From Struthidea cinerea (Eukaryota > Chordata > Aves > Passeriformes > Corcoracidae): a DNA stretch of 64,000 nt. Below, piece after piece: positions 32,587-43,670 of the stretch. The translations under genes were made by a program, and so were the position numbers. The first letter of the stretch is position 1. Each line of letters begins with the position of its first letter. The notes below the pieces were generated by a model, which saw nothing but the letters and a program-made list of their open reading frames with translations, did not search any database and was not told the origin of the DNA. The stretch lies in contig VZTI01001127.1 in assembly GCA_013397865.1 (NCBI GenBank), forward strand, positions 186,001 through 250,000, given 5' to 3'.

Positions 32587-35500
32587 TTTTCTCTGCAGGA
32601 AAGTGCTCTCAGCCTTCATACAGCTCACCAGGCACAAAAATAAGTAGATATATGTATTGCCCACTTAATATTTGTGCAAGAATTTGATAGCAGGTCTCTA
32701 AAAAGCTTTTGTCAAAATAGAAGGTCAACCTCCAGAGCTATCTGCCAGCACCTTTGATCCTGTTAATCATGCTGCAGATAACGTACAGCACTTAATCTAC
32801 TGTACAAATGATTGTACTGAAGAACTGCGGTCACCCTCACCCTGCTGGTCCTCTTTTGTGGATCATCAATGGCTTCAAATCAATGCAAAGCAAATAATCT
32901 AAGAGGGAAAAATGCCTGACATGTTATTTAAAGACCCAGAGGGCAGCTACTGTCAGGGTTCATTATGGATGGCCCAGTCATATTTCCATGTAAGAGACAA
33001 AATTCCAGTAAATATGATGGAACACTAGGAAGTCAATTTGACTGAACAAGAGACTCTGTCCTAATGGAGGGGCAACAGAGGTAAGAAAGAGGAACTATGG
33101 ACTATTTGTGGACTAGTGCTATTGTGATAGCTTGAAGGAAAAGAGAGCAGGAAAGAGAAATTGTAGGGGGAAAGAGAGACTTAGTAAATGAGAGAATGAA
33201 AGGATTCAAACCTAGGCTGGCCAGGGACTTTGTTGAAGAAACATAGAGGAAGACTGGAAAAAAATATGCTGGAGAGAATAGGTATCTTTTGAAAAGTGAG
33301 TTACAACTTTGAAGGCAGAGGAACCCTGACAACCCCTAAAAAGGAAACTGAAAGTGCATCATAGAGAGCAGTTGGTAGTGGTTTTCTACTGACAGCTGTA
33401 CATGTTATATTCTAGCACATCATTAACTTCCCATTGAACTTTTCCAGTTTTTCTTATCGAGCTTTACATATAAAGAAGGTTCTCTTTGCTTTAAACCATA
33501 CATTCCCTAAACTATGATCTTTTTGTGTCCTGATGTTAAAACTTGAATGGCTTTTCTTTTCAACCTGAGCAGCATCAGTGAGGTTTTCACCTCTGTTTCC
33601 AATGACTGTCAGTAGGAATAGAAGCATTATTTATCTGTTATTACTCTTTGACAGATGATACTCCTTTGTGTGATTTTTTGGGGGTTTATTTTCCTCTTGA
33701 AAACAGCACCAGGAGCAGCATTGACTTGCAGCCTCTGGGAAAGAGCCATGCCAGACCCTGGGTGTTTATGCCTAAGTACAATCTCCATCAACCTAAACAA
33801 TCCTTTAAAATGGGTTTGTGGTGAGACCAGGTGAGAGCCTTGGGTGGAAAGTCTGGATCCACAAGGGAATGCATTTAAGAATCAAGTATTCATAGTTTCA
33901 GCCCAGAGGAATCAGGAGTCCTGCAGGCATAGCACTCAAAATCTTAGATATGTACCAGTAGTTCTTCAAGGAAAACTTGTTTCCACAGCAATTTAGTTTC
34001 CATCTGCTTTCTGAGCCTGGTGTTTTGTATTACATTGGCTGGTGACTGTGTATTGCCAATCTTTGGTCACCTATGTGAGAGTGACAGTAGAGTACAGTAA
34101 ATGACTCACAGTAATTTCATGAGTTAAGTAGCACATTTTCACTATCATGTGCAAAACGGGTACTACCAATTTTTGATCCAATTCATGAAGTGACCTTCTC
34201 CATTCTTAGCACCCCAATCTGAAAAAAATACCACAAATTGTTTCAGAGTTGCACAGCAAAATTTGTTGAGCTTGAGTTTTCGTTACTTCCCAAATACCCA
34301 CAGGTTCAACAGTTTAGCAGAGCAAGCTTAAGGGCATAACAAATGACCAAATTAATTCCTGAACAAGGTACAACACTTTCTGCAGAGCTACACTGAAAGT
34401 GAAATTATTTTAAGAGTGAAAAGCACATAAGCCCCTCACCTCCCCAACAAACCAGCTTCTCTGATCATGAGTGACATTTTAAATCTATGCTCACTTTTTT
34501 ATCGTCTTCACTGTTACCCTTTCCAGTATACAGAAATCTATTTTGGTTGTTAAACTGCAGTCTCCAATCCAAATGTTTACTTACATTTCATAGTGCCTCA
34601 TTGCCGTAGGTATTCATGTTGTTGTCCATAACCTACCTTTGTTAATCCTTACCCAGTTACTGTAAAGTAGATATCCCCTTGCACTATTGAAGTTTAAAAT
34701 GGCTTCACAATTGTTCTCAAATGCTTGTGAAGAAAAGAATAAAGGAAGATTGCTTGCCTGCCCTTTTCCAAAACTTTCTGTGGCAAGACTTAGCTCAGGG
34801 CAAATTTATCAGTTGAATCTTGAAAATGGATGTTAAATGGAGAAGTTGACAGGCCATGAACTGCACAGTCTGACTTAAACTGTCTGTAATTTCAAATATT
34901 TGCTCAGTGTGCAGGGTGTCTTGTTCTCTTTTCTCCCTAACCCAAAATGACAGGTCTGCTACACATCTGTATGCTAAGTGCCTTAATGGATTTAGACAGC
35001 CCTGATTTTTGAGATGAAGGCACTAGATGGTTCTTGGAAGCAGGTGCTGTGTATGGGTTGAGCTCTGTTTCTCTGTCTCTCTGCTGTTAACGTTTCCATC
35101 TCTGCTATTGATTAACAATGAGGGGGGTTGAATGACGCCAGGGCAGCGTGGCAGCCGCACTGCCATGGAGACTGGTTTCATACTCGCCTGTGTCTCCCTC
35201 AGGGCTCTGAAAAGAAGGGAGAGACATATGTTTATATAGTCATTAAGCCAATATTTACTTTCAGTTATTTTGCAATCCACTCGCTCACAGACTTTCCTGC
35301 AGGTTAACCTCTGTGCCACCTGTCTCTCCTTGTAGTCTCACAACACTCTGGTGTTTCTTCCTGCTGTGAAGGGGCCAGTGACAGAAACAGGAGATCAGGA
35401 GAGTCTGAGAAAAGCTGTCAGCACCCATTGCTGCTCTCCATTTTCTTTGCTCATGATATCTCTAAGTGATCAAGAGCAGAGACTAGTGAATAATCCCAGC

Positions 35501-38462
35501 CCAGCATGCAGCTGGTCCCACCACACCTGTAGTGTTTCCTAATACCCCTGGGTAGGGACTGTGAGAGAATGCCCATCTGTGTGCTACAAGGTGACGCTTG
35601 GCCTGGCAGGCACACTGTGATGCAGAGAGGTCTGAACTCTGAAAAGCACCTGCTTTAGCACATCTCAAACCTGCGCCTGCACTTGCACCTGCCTAAAAAA
35701 GGGTAGGAAAGGCGTCGGGTGGCGTGGGAGGTGGGTCTGCAGGTTTATATTGGACAGGTGTTGATGTGAGGGCTCCATATGTTGCCTCACTGCCCAGCAA
35801 ATGAGATGCCTTGCAGCAGTCCTCCTGCACCTGAGGTGTGCAAGCAGATGGCCTGATGGCACTGCAAGGCACTGTTGACAGCATTCGTCCTTTCCCAGTC
35901 ATCACGACTGCAGCAAGGACACGGTTTGATCCACAGCACTGGCTGATCACTGCCCATCGCGGAGGGCCCTCCACTTCTGTGTCCATTGAATTTCACTGTT
36001 TTGAGTTGCTGTCCTCAGAAGTAGCTAAATCAGGAATTAATTTTGCCCCTCCTTTTAAATTCGTGAATATTTCTGTAGGAAAACCTTGTCACAGCACCTA
36101 CAAATTGAATTACACATATTAAGATTCTCTAATACTTAAAATTGACATACTGACTGTTCTGTCTTGTCATTTAACATTTCCGAAGTGAAAATAGATTGAA
36201 GTGAAAATAGTCATGAGTGAAAATAAATGTGTTTACAACATTTCTACAGAAATAATTTACTTTACTTGTAATACAGAGATGAAGTAAACTGCTGAAGCAA
36301 TGATTAGGGCAGTGTATATAGCAAATGTGTAATGGAGGTATATGGAAAATGTGGACTTTTGTTAGCAGAGAGATAATAGAATAAAACCTTTTTCAACTAC
36401 CTTCCTTGTTCAGTAATTCTTTGCTTTCCATTTTTTATCAAGGACAATGAAACAGCTGAAAAGCACCACGTAACAAAGATGCCAAGTCCTAAGGGTAGTT
36501 GAGGGAAGCCTTGCAGAATCTGTAGGTTTCGCAGTGAAGGTGCCATGTCAAATGTTTTAATTGGGTGCATTTGTTCGGAGCGTTTGTGAGAACTCACACT
36601 AATCAGCAAGCTAACAGGGTCCCAGTAAAATTTCAAATGAGGGGTGATATTGTTTGGAAGGGCATTTTATAAATTATTATACAGAAATTTGACCATTTCA
36701 TCAAGACTTATGGAAAGTACACTCTTAAAGTACTGACACCACAGGAGAAAGAGTTCATGGATTTGTCAGTATGTCCTTTGGTATAATATCCTGATACAGC
36801 TGCTCTTGCTGCCTACTGTATTAACAGGAATATTTTTAGCAGGAGACCAACACACCCAATCATTTCCCCTCCCCATCCACCACTGTTCTGGGCACACATA
36901 CATCACTGTGATGGAACCCAGGAAACGGAAAAGACTTGGAGAAATATGTGCTGTTTCCCAGTTTTGGCTCATAGCCATTTCACTACAGCATTATTGATGA
37001 GAACAGGCTTTAGAAGGAGAATATTAGAGACAACGAAGAATTAAGAGTTGTGGCCATAGGACACTTCAAAATAATTGTTTTAACACCTTTTCCCCCCTTA
37101 GCTGTAGATGTAAAACGACTTGCTTTTGTTGTTAGAGCAACTCTCAAAATATGCTGGACTCAATCAGAGATAGGAGTGAGAAGCATATATTCATATCTGG
37201 TGGGGTATGTATCAATTTTTTCTAAAGCCCTCAAAAAATAATGTGGAAAATGGTACCTTCCAAGTGCTTGTTGAAACAAGAAAACCAGATGCTTACCACA
37301 TTAAAATGAGGGTGAATTCTGTCATCTAAATCCAAAAAAAAGTTGAATGAAAAAATGTCTCTGAAAAAACACACTGGTATGTGCAGCAGTCTTCTACAAG
37401 CTCTGCATCCTTCTGCTGGCTGCATAATTATTCTGTAGAGTAGCCAACAATCACTTGGGAAAGTAACATTTCTCCCTATGAAGTTCATTCCTGGAAAAGA
37501 CATGATAAGAAGATTCGGCCTTCTGTTATTTTTGTAGGCCTATCTTTCAGTTTAAAAGTGGAGATGAGGGCTGAGCTCTCACTGTGTGCTGCTGTATGTA
37601 GTGAAAAGGGCTGATAGGTACACATGTCATGGATCAGGGTCCAGTTATACTGTGTACCCCTGAAAAGAATATCCTTGACATTTATCAGGACTTGAACATG
37701 AGGGCCCAGAGACAGCTTGGACTGAAGGTGATGTTCACTGGGAGAACCTTGATGAACTTTTGGGTTGGCTAGAATGAGACAGCTGCAGACTAAAGGGGTA
37801 ACACTGTGATTTATATGATGATTCTTAGGCTTGCATTTGCAAGCAAGACAACTGAGAAATATGGTAACAAGGGAAGATAGAATGGGATTGCAACACTGAG
37901 AAATGTGGAAGGTCAGACAAAGGGATTGGTCTGCAAGAATATCAGAGTCTCACAAATGGAAACAGGAGAGGAAATATTGAGACAAAACAAGATTTCAAGA
38001 AGATGGCTGACTTTTCACAAAAATTTCTGGCAACTAAATGAAGATGGGTGTAAGCTTTCCAGGAAAACATTGAAAGTGATGCATGCCTTGTGTGTAGGGT
38101 CTGCCTCAGCAGTGGAGATGAGAAATTGATTAATCTGATCCTAAAGCACACACCTATCTTTGGTCAGATTGATTGCTTTCTGTAGTCTTTCTATAGAGCA
38201 GGACTTCACTGACAGGCACGGGTGTGTGCATACCCAGCTCACAGGCAGAGACTTGCATCAATGATGTCTAAACATAGCGCCATGAACCCCACTCTAGTCA
38301 CCTCTTGTGCATGTTAAGAAGATCCTGTTATAAAATCAGCTTCTACAGGCATTTTGAAAACTCATTGTCATGCACACTGTATAGAGGGAGAACAGGCAAT
38401 ATATGCCAGATCCATCAGAATTTGCTCACACTAGAGTTCATTTAGTTCTTTACTGTCCATCT
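32587..38462. other. Long unique non-coding region
   Basis: No gene or mobile element recognised. A purine-rich patch lies around 33060-33330. GC-richer sequence at 35090-35330 and 35660-35990 gives short open stretches without recognisable motifs. Three imperfect copies of a 15-bp unit (GAAGTGAAAATAGAT-like) occur at 36182-36228. Confidence 0.45.
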
Positions 38463-38992
38463 GCTCTGCACTGGGGAGGCCTCACCTCGAGTTCTGGGGG
38501 CAGTTTGGGGCATCACAGTATAAAAAAGGCATTAAGGTGTTAGAGAGTGTCCAAAGGATGGTGAAGGGCCTTGAGGGGAAGCCGTATGAGGAGTGGCTGA
38601 GGGCACTTGATCTGTACAGTGTGGAGAAGAGGAGACTGAGGGGAGACCTCACTGGGGTCTGCATCTTCCTTATGACGGGAAGAGAAGGGGCAGGCGCTGA
38701 TCTCTTCTCTGGAGTGACAATTGACAGGACCCAAGGGAATGGCCTAAAGTTCTGCGAGGAGAGGTTCAGGCTGGACATCAGGAAAAGGTTTTTCTCCCAG
38801 AGGGCGTTTGGGCACTGGAACAGGCTCCCCCAGGAAGTGGTCACAGCACCAGCCTGGCAGAGTGCAAGAAGCATTTGGACAATGCTCTCAGGAACATGGT
38901 GTGACTGTTGGGATGTCCTGCACAGGGCCAGGAGTTGGACTCGATGATCCTGATTTGTCTCTTTGAACTCAGCTGATTCTATGATTCTATGA
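38463..38992 (+). mobile_element. Best-preserved CR1 LINE copy, 3' 530 bp, sense
   Basis: Starts within ORF2 at GCTCTGCACTGGGGAGGCCT followed by CACCTCGAG. It runs without obvious gaps through the 3' untranslated region to the terminal repeats GATTCTATGATTCTATGA. It is 5' truncated. Among the copies in this window it has the fewest indels and an uninterrupted coding frame for the whole retained ORF2 tail, suggesting a relatively recent insertion. Confidence 0.95.
38537..38947 (+). pseudogene. CR1 ORF2 C-terminal fragment, frame still open
   Basis: The frame stays open for about 136 codons and ends at TGA 38945-38947. It contains VEKRRLRGDLTG, then an F-S-G-V-T-I-D-R-T-Q-G-N-G motif, then FRLDIRKRFFSQRAFGHWNR with LPQEVV after it. 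These are the conserved C-terminal signatures of CR1 polyprotein, downstream of the reverse transcriptase domain. The endonuclease and reverse transcriptase domains are missing because of 5' truncation, so no active enzyme can be made. It is a LINE relic and not a host gene. Confidence 0.9.
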
Positions 38993-40799
38993 AAAAAGTG
39001 TGTGCCATCCAGGGACCCAGACTGTCATCTGTGTTAAGTGGAGCTCATCCTTCCATCTGCCATTTATTGAGTTCAAGCTTTCTCTTGCATCTTCTCTGAC
39101 ATGTCAGTTTTGCTAGGTGAAGACAGAAAGAACATAGGAGGATGACTATTTGCATAGTCATCTGTTCCTCTGTGTATCATACTGTAGGTAGTTTGTACAA
39201 ATTAGTGGCTTTATTTTCTAAGGTGCTTAATAACAACAGCTGAATGAGAACTTTCAAGTGTCCAGTTCATTTGGAAATCAAGTCACTCATTTGTGTTGCT
39301 AATTTAAGGCCTTCTATTCTGAAATATTCACACTTCCTTTTAAACACCACTGAAAGAGAATAGTGCGACAATGCTCTAATTGACATAGCTGCTTTACTGC
39401 TGTCCTCAGTGCACTAGATCAGTGTAGAAAACAGCCCAGTGCCTTCAAAATGCACAGAAAAGGGGAGTAGGCCTCATGCTCATGATTCAGATGTTTGGTT
39501 TCAGGTGTCAGACTTCAGTCTGTTCAGGATTTTACATCAAGCCCACTGAAATGATGTTAGATCATCCAAGTAGTATCTGCTCATTCATGTCTTACAGAGA
39601 ATTGGACTCTCATGCATTTAACTGAATTGGCACCTGACCAAGACATGTCTTTCATGGCTGAAATGGGAACTAAGCTCTCTCAGAGCACTTAAGCTGAACT
39701 TTTTGCGTACAAAACACTTAGGTTTACTTTCTTTCATAATTTACTACTTCTGGCATTCATGTGGGCCTGTGAAGTTCAAGTGTGTTAGGTTAATATCAGC
39801 CAATTTATTTTTGTCTGGTTCTGCCCTGAGCAAATGCTGACATTAGACATAACAATAACACAGAGTGCTGCACCTCCAACAGAGGGTAAACACAATCTGT
39901 GTAATTCATTTATGAGGAATAATAATGGGAAGTTACCCAGTACCAGCGAAATCCAGGTCAGGACAATTTCAAGGTCCTGCAGTGCTCCAAGACTACAGCA
40001 GATACTTGTGCACATAGTATTGATAAAAACCAATAATTTAAAGATGCATCATAATGCTCTTATTTATCATATGGTACTTTGTTGCAGGGGTAGACCCACA
40101 GAAAATCTTTCTGTCAAAGGGCAAGTAAAAACATCAGAATCTTGCCTTTTGTTGTCAATTATTAAAAATTACTTAGCCCGTGGACTACCTATGTCTACAG
40201 TACTTCAGTACTTAAAAGGAAATTGTTTTAGATGGCGATGTTTTTCAGCTTTCTGATACAGCAGCTCTTAAGGGATGCCTCTAAGGGATTCATAGAAGAC
40301 AGTTAATGATAGCAAAGTTATTGTCAGTAGTGTTCTGTCTTTAGGAGAACCACAAATTGAAGAAAGCTGGACAGTTAAAAAAAAAAAAAGTACTTGTATT
40401 TGTATCCTTACCTGGCACAAAAATGATGGAAAATAACAATGCATGAATTATAGGTGTGTGTGGGGCAAACACGAATTTGACCAGTGCATTGTGTATATTT
40501 GGTGACAAACCAATTCCCAAACGAAACAAACACACGTGGACAGCATATAAAAATGTATAACACCCTGTCAGATTCAGTGATAATGGGTAGCGTTATCATG
40601 ACAATGAGACCTTCAGTGCCAGGCTCAGAGAGTTAACTGCAGAAAACCTTATTCAGTCCTTCCTCGGCAAAATTCCATTTGCTCAGCAGGAGTTTGTCTG
40701 GGTTTGGAATTTGACAGGCAATATTTATGAGTTATACAGGAAAACTAGCTGAAATAGCAATCTTTCCAGCCCTTCCTAATGGAGGTTTTTTTTTCCCAG
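38993..40799. other. Unique non-coding sequence
   Basis: No gene or repeat recognised. An A13 run lies at 40377-40389. The segment ends in a T9-CCCAG acceptor-like tract at 40786-40799. Confidence 0.5.
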
Positions 40800-40926
40800 G
40801 CACCTGGAGGGTTTTCTATAATCCCTCCAAGTCCTTAATACCGGTTTTACAATTATGTCTTCTATTAAATGATGGAAATTTCTTTCATTTTACCACCTCA
40901 ACCAGGTGTCTTAATGAGCTCTGCAG

Positions 40927-41066
40927 GGAAGTTCACACAAGTTACAACAGGAGCTGGAAGCACAACCACTGCTCTAGGCACAGAACAGCTGTTTACAGAT
41001 GGTTTGTGGTGAAGAACCACTCCCAAAACCTGAGGCGACTGCACGTCCATGGCAAGGTTATTCCAG
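40927..41066 (+). other. Candidate exon, unknown gene
   Basis: A 140-bp stretch lies between a CTCTGCAG acceptor-like site (AG at 40925-40926) and a CCAG|GTAGAA donor-like site (GT at 41067-41068). It is open in a frame that also extends upstream and downstream (40727-41215). Within it the translation includes SWKHNHCSRHRTAVYRWFVV, rich in basic and aromatic residues. I do not recognise a family. An additional acceptor-like tract ends at 40799. Exon-like spacing and splice consensus together are suggestive, but no neighbouring exon can be linked and chance is not excluded. Confidence 0.2.
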
Positions 41067-43083
41067 GTAGAACACTGCCCCTATTTTTTCATGTCTCCCT
41101 CAATATGCCTTGCCTGCCTCCTCAGCAAGGATGGGAAGGTGGCACAGACACTTCATCTGCTGTTGGTGGGGCTGAGGTGCCTGAATATGTGATCTGTACT
41201 GAAAACCTGTTTTAGAAATGATAGACTGAATAGGAGATTTTCTCTTGCATAGTTTTGTACTGCCTACTACAAGGGACAGAAGACAGTTTCCTTCCTAGAA
41301 TATGCCTGCGTGTTTTCATGAGGTTGTTTTTCTTATTAAGGGGTTTAAGGATATTTTAGTCTAGAAATGTATGTACAGTTTTATTATAGTTTGAGAAAAA
41401 ACCTCTTTCTTTCTTTATCATAAAAATCATGGTGTAGTATTTTTAATACCCAACCTGCAGAGAGCTGAATATTTTCTCCTTTTCTGTGGCTACTGTGATA
41501 GACCACATCTTCTGAAGATATAATTTTTTTCTCAATTAAATATTTGCTTTTCTTTGTTATGTGCATGGACAAACTGAACCATGGTCTGATATGTAGTCTG
41601 TGGTTCAGGTATTTTGTATTTAGAAGTACATAACAACAGTACAGAAGACAATGCTTAACACAGTTCATTTTCTTACTGCTTTATTCCAGAAAGTTATTGT
41701 GGTGTAAAATGTCACTTTTTATTTGGAACAACTGACAATCCACTGCAAGACATATTACTGTCCATGTGGCAATAGGAAGAAAGGTGTAGGCAGGTATCTT
41801 TTCCAGCATCTGTTTGGCATGGAGCTTGGTGTTTCTTTCTAGCTTGATGAAGGGACTAGGTGATCTTACCTAACTTTTACAAACTGCATTAGCTTGCTAA
41901 TAAAAGATGCTATCTCTCCCGTAAAGCAGAGCTTTATATAATAGGTATACACATGTATGTCTTCTACATAACGGATGTATCATCTATTATATAATAGACA
42001 TGCACACAAATTTCTATTATAAAATTGCTTGTAAACTTGCTTTGGTGAGCCCTTTATTTTATGGACAATAGCAGGAGGTGTCATAACAGCAACTTTCTGC
42101 ATTTTTGTTCCAATCAATGGTGCTATGGCAGGAGCTTATATAATTTTTACAAAACTTTTAGGAACAGGAAATAACCAAGGGTTGTGTCAAAGTTATGGCC
42201 ACAACAAAGTCCACAAGAAGTCAGGTAGCACAATATACTGGCTCACCATCAAGGACGCCACCACTTGCAGCTCCCTCCCAGGGGAATGCACCCCCATCTC
42301 CACGACAGAAAGCCTGTTTTCCAGATATAGACCTGGCAACAACATATTTTCAAGGCTTTCCCTGCACTATCTTCTCTGGTGGAAGGGAGACGAGCAAGAC
42401 TAAATGTTAGTACTGCTCGTTCTGCTGGTAATAATTTTGTGAGGAATCAATACATTTCCAGGCCTGCTTTTCTCTGACACCCTGGCAACCCAGAGTATTA
42501 GTCTTAGGGTGAAAAGTTACAAGAAGTTCTGGAACAAGGGACTGCTCCATTTAGTGCTTTTTGCTGCTTTTATATTTTTCTTTTTTCTTCATACTTTTAT
42601 CTGGATCTTTTGGGAGAAAATGAAGGGACCTTTGCCTGGACTCTGTGGCTGTTTTACTAAGGGAGTAATTTTTACAGCTATACACTATGAGTTCATGCTT
42701 TCTATCTGAAGGATCCTCGGGAAATTTCTCACTTTGATCCTGTTTGAACAATTAACTTTTAGTGTGATATTATCTTTATCTGACATTCCCCATCTCTTAA
42801 GCATGTCTGGGAATTCACTGTGATAGAGAGCAGTGATTGCACCATATATTAATTTGGGAATGTGAGGAGTATCTCAGAGATGAAACAACAGACTGATGAC
42901 CCCCATACTTAGATTCTGTACCTCTGCTTTACTCCCAGTGAACAGCTGCAGTGCAATGGCAGTGCAATCACATGGTAGTGAGTGCAATCTTGCATAGTGG
43001 CCTCTGAGCTGCTGCACTTTCGGAAAGAGCTTTTTCTTTTTGATCTTCTCTTTGTATCTTTCTCAACTTTGATTCTGAGGTTC
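41067..43083. other. Mostly unique sequence around the candidate exon
   Basis: Outside the candidate exon, no gene is seen. A perfect 14-bp palindrome CTATTATATAATAG occurs near 41982-41995, inside a slightly larger AT-rich inverted-repeat area at 41934-41998. An overlapping minus-strand open stretch (42909-43529) runs into the LTR and is not a gene. Confidence 0.45.
42162..42410 (+). other. Candidate terminal exon or processed-gene remnant, unknown identity
   Basis: Following CAAAACTTTTAG (AG at 42160-42161), a frame stays open for 82 codons to TAG at 42408-42410. It begins EQEITKGCVKVMATTKSTRS and continues with a Ser/Pro-rich stretch containing YTGSPSRTPPLAAPSQG and APPSPRQK. The previous in-frame stop coincides with the acceptor TAG, which is what a real exon boundary often looks like. 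The Ser/Pro-rich composition resembles a disordered linker of a regulatory protein, but I cannot name it. A second overlapping frame (42125-42403) is also open, which weakens the case. Confidence 0.25.
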
Positions 43084-43359
43084 TGTGCTGGTTTCGGCTG
43101 AGGTAGAATTAGTTTTCTTCCCAGTGGCAGGTATGCGGCTGTGCTTTGGAGTTGTGCTGAACACAGAGTTGATAATAAAGGGATGCTTTTGTTATTGCTG
43201 AGCAGGGATTGCACTGAGCCAAGGCCTCTCCTGTTTTTCTTACTGCCACTCTGGGGAAAGGGCTGGGGGTACCTGGGAAGCTGGGAAAAGACACAGCCAG
43301 GACAGGTGACCCCAAATGACCAAAGGGATATTCCAGACCTTGTGACATCAGGCTCAGTG

Positions 43360-43366
43360 TATAAAG
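43360..43366 (+). promoter_or_regulatory. TATA box of the LTR promoter
   Basis: TATAAAG lies about 277 bp from the 5' end and about 180 bp before the polyadenylation signal, the arrangement expected of a retroviral U3/R boundary. Confidence 0.6.
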
Positions 43367-43545
43367 TGGGGAGAACAAGGAGGAAGGGGGGGATGCTTGG
43401 AGTGATGGAGTTTGCCTCCTGAAGTGACGTTAGTGTGATAAGGCCGTGCTTTTTTGGGGATGGCTGAAACCCCTCCCCAGCCACAGGAAGCAGTGAATTC
43501 ACTCCTTGTGTTGCTTTGCTTGTGTGCATGGCTTTTGCTTTCCCT

Positions 43546-43551
43546 ATTAAA
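43546..43551 (+). terminator. LTR polyadenylation signal ATTAAA
   Basis: ATTAAA is followed by a GT-rich stretch (CTGTCTGTATC), matching the signal and downstream element of an LTR R region. Confidence 0.55.
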
Positions 43552-43670
43552 CTGTCTGTATCTCAACCCATGAGTTTTTTAGCTTTTGCCTTTCTGATTC
43601 TCTTCCCAGTCCTGCTCATGGGGAAGCATCTCCGTGGGGCTTGACTGCTGGCTGGGGTTAAACCACAACA

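Larger units (their letters stand above)
43084..43670 (+). mobile_element. Complete solo LTR of an avian endogenous retrovirus
   Basis: The element begins TGTGCTGGTTTCGGCTGAGG and ends GGGGTTAAACCACAACA, giving TG...CA ends and a length of 587 bp. Internal landmarks lie in LTR order: a long U3, a TATAAAG box at 43360-43366, and an ATTAAA polyadenylation signal at 43546-43551. A pyrimidine-rich U5 with CTGATTCTCTTCCCAGTCC follows. I recognise the sequence as a widespread songbird solo LTR, probably ERVL- or ERVK-related. No gag, pol or env flanks it. Immediate 4-6 bp flanks do not match; the nearest direct repeat is TCTGAG at 43074-43079 and 43678-43683, slightly outside the apparent ends. Confidence 0.85.

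Noticed and set aside
38482..38874. 130-codon minus-strand frame
   Set aside because: Antisense of the CR1 ORF2 tail.
41934..41998. AT-rich inverted repeats as a miniature transposon
   Set aside because: Only the 14-bp CTATTATATAATAG palindrome is exact. Such AT palindromes are common in AT-rich DNA, and no target duplication could be found.
42909..43529. 206-codon minus-strand open stretch, the longest in the window
   Set aside because: Most of it overlaps the plus-strand solo LTR in antisense. It begins and ends in unrelated sequence and shows no protein motif; it is a by-product of LTR composition.
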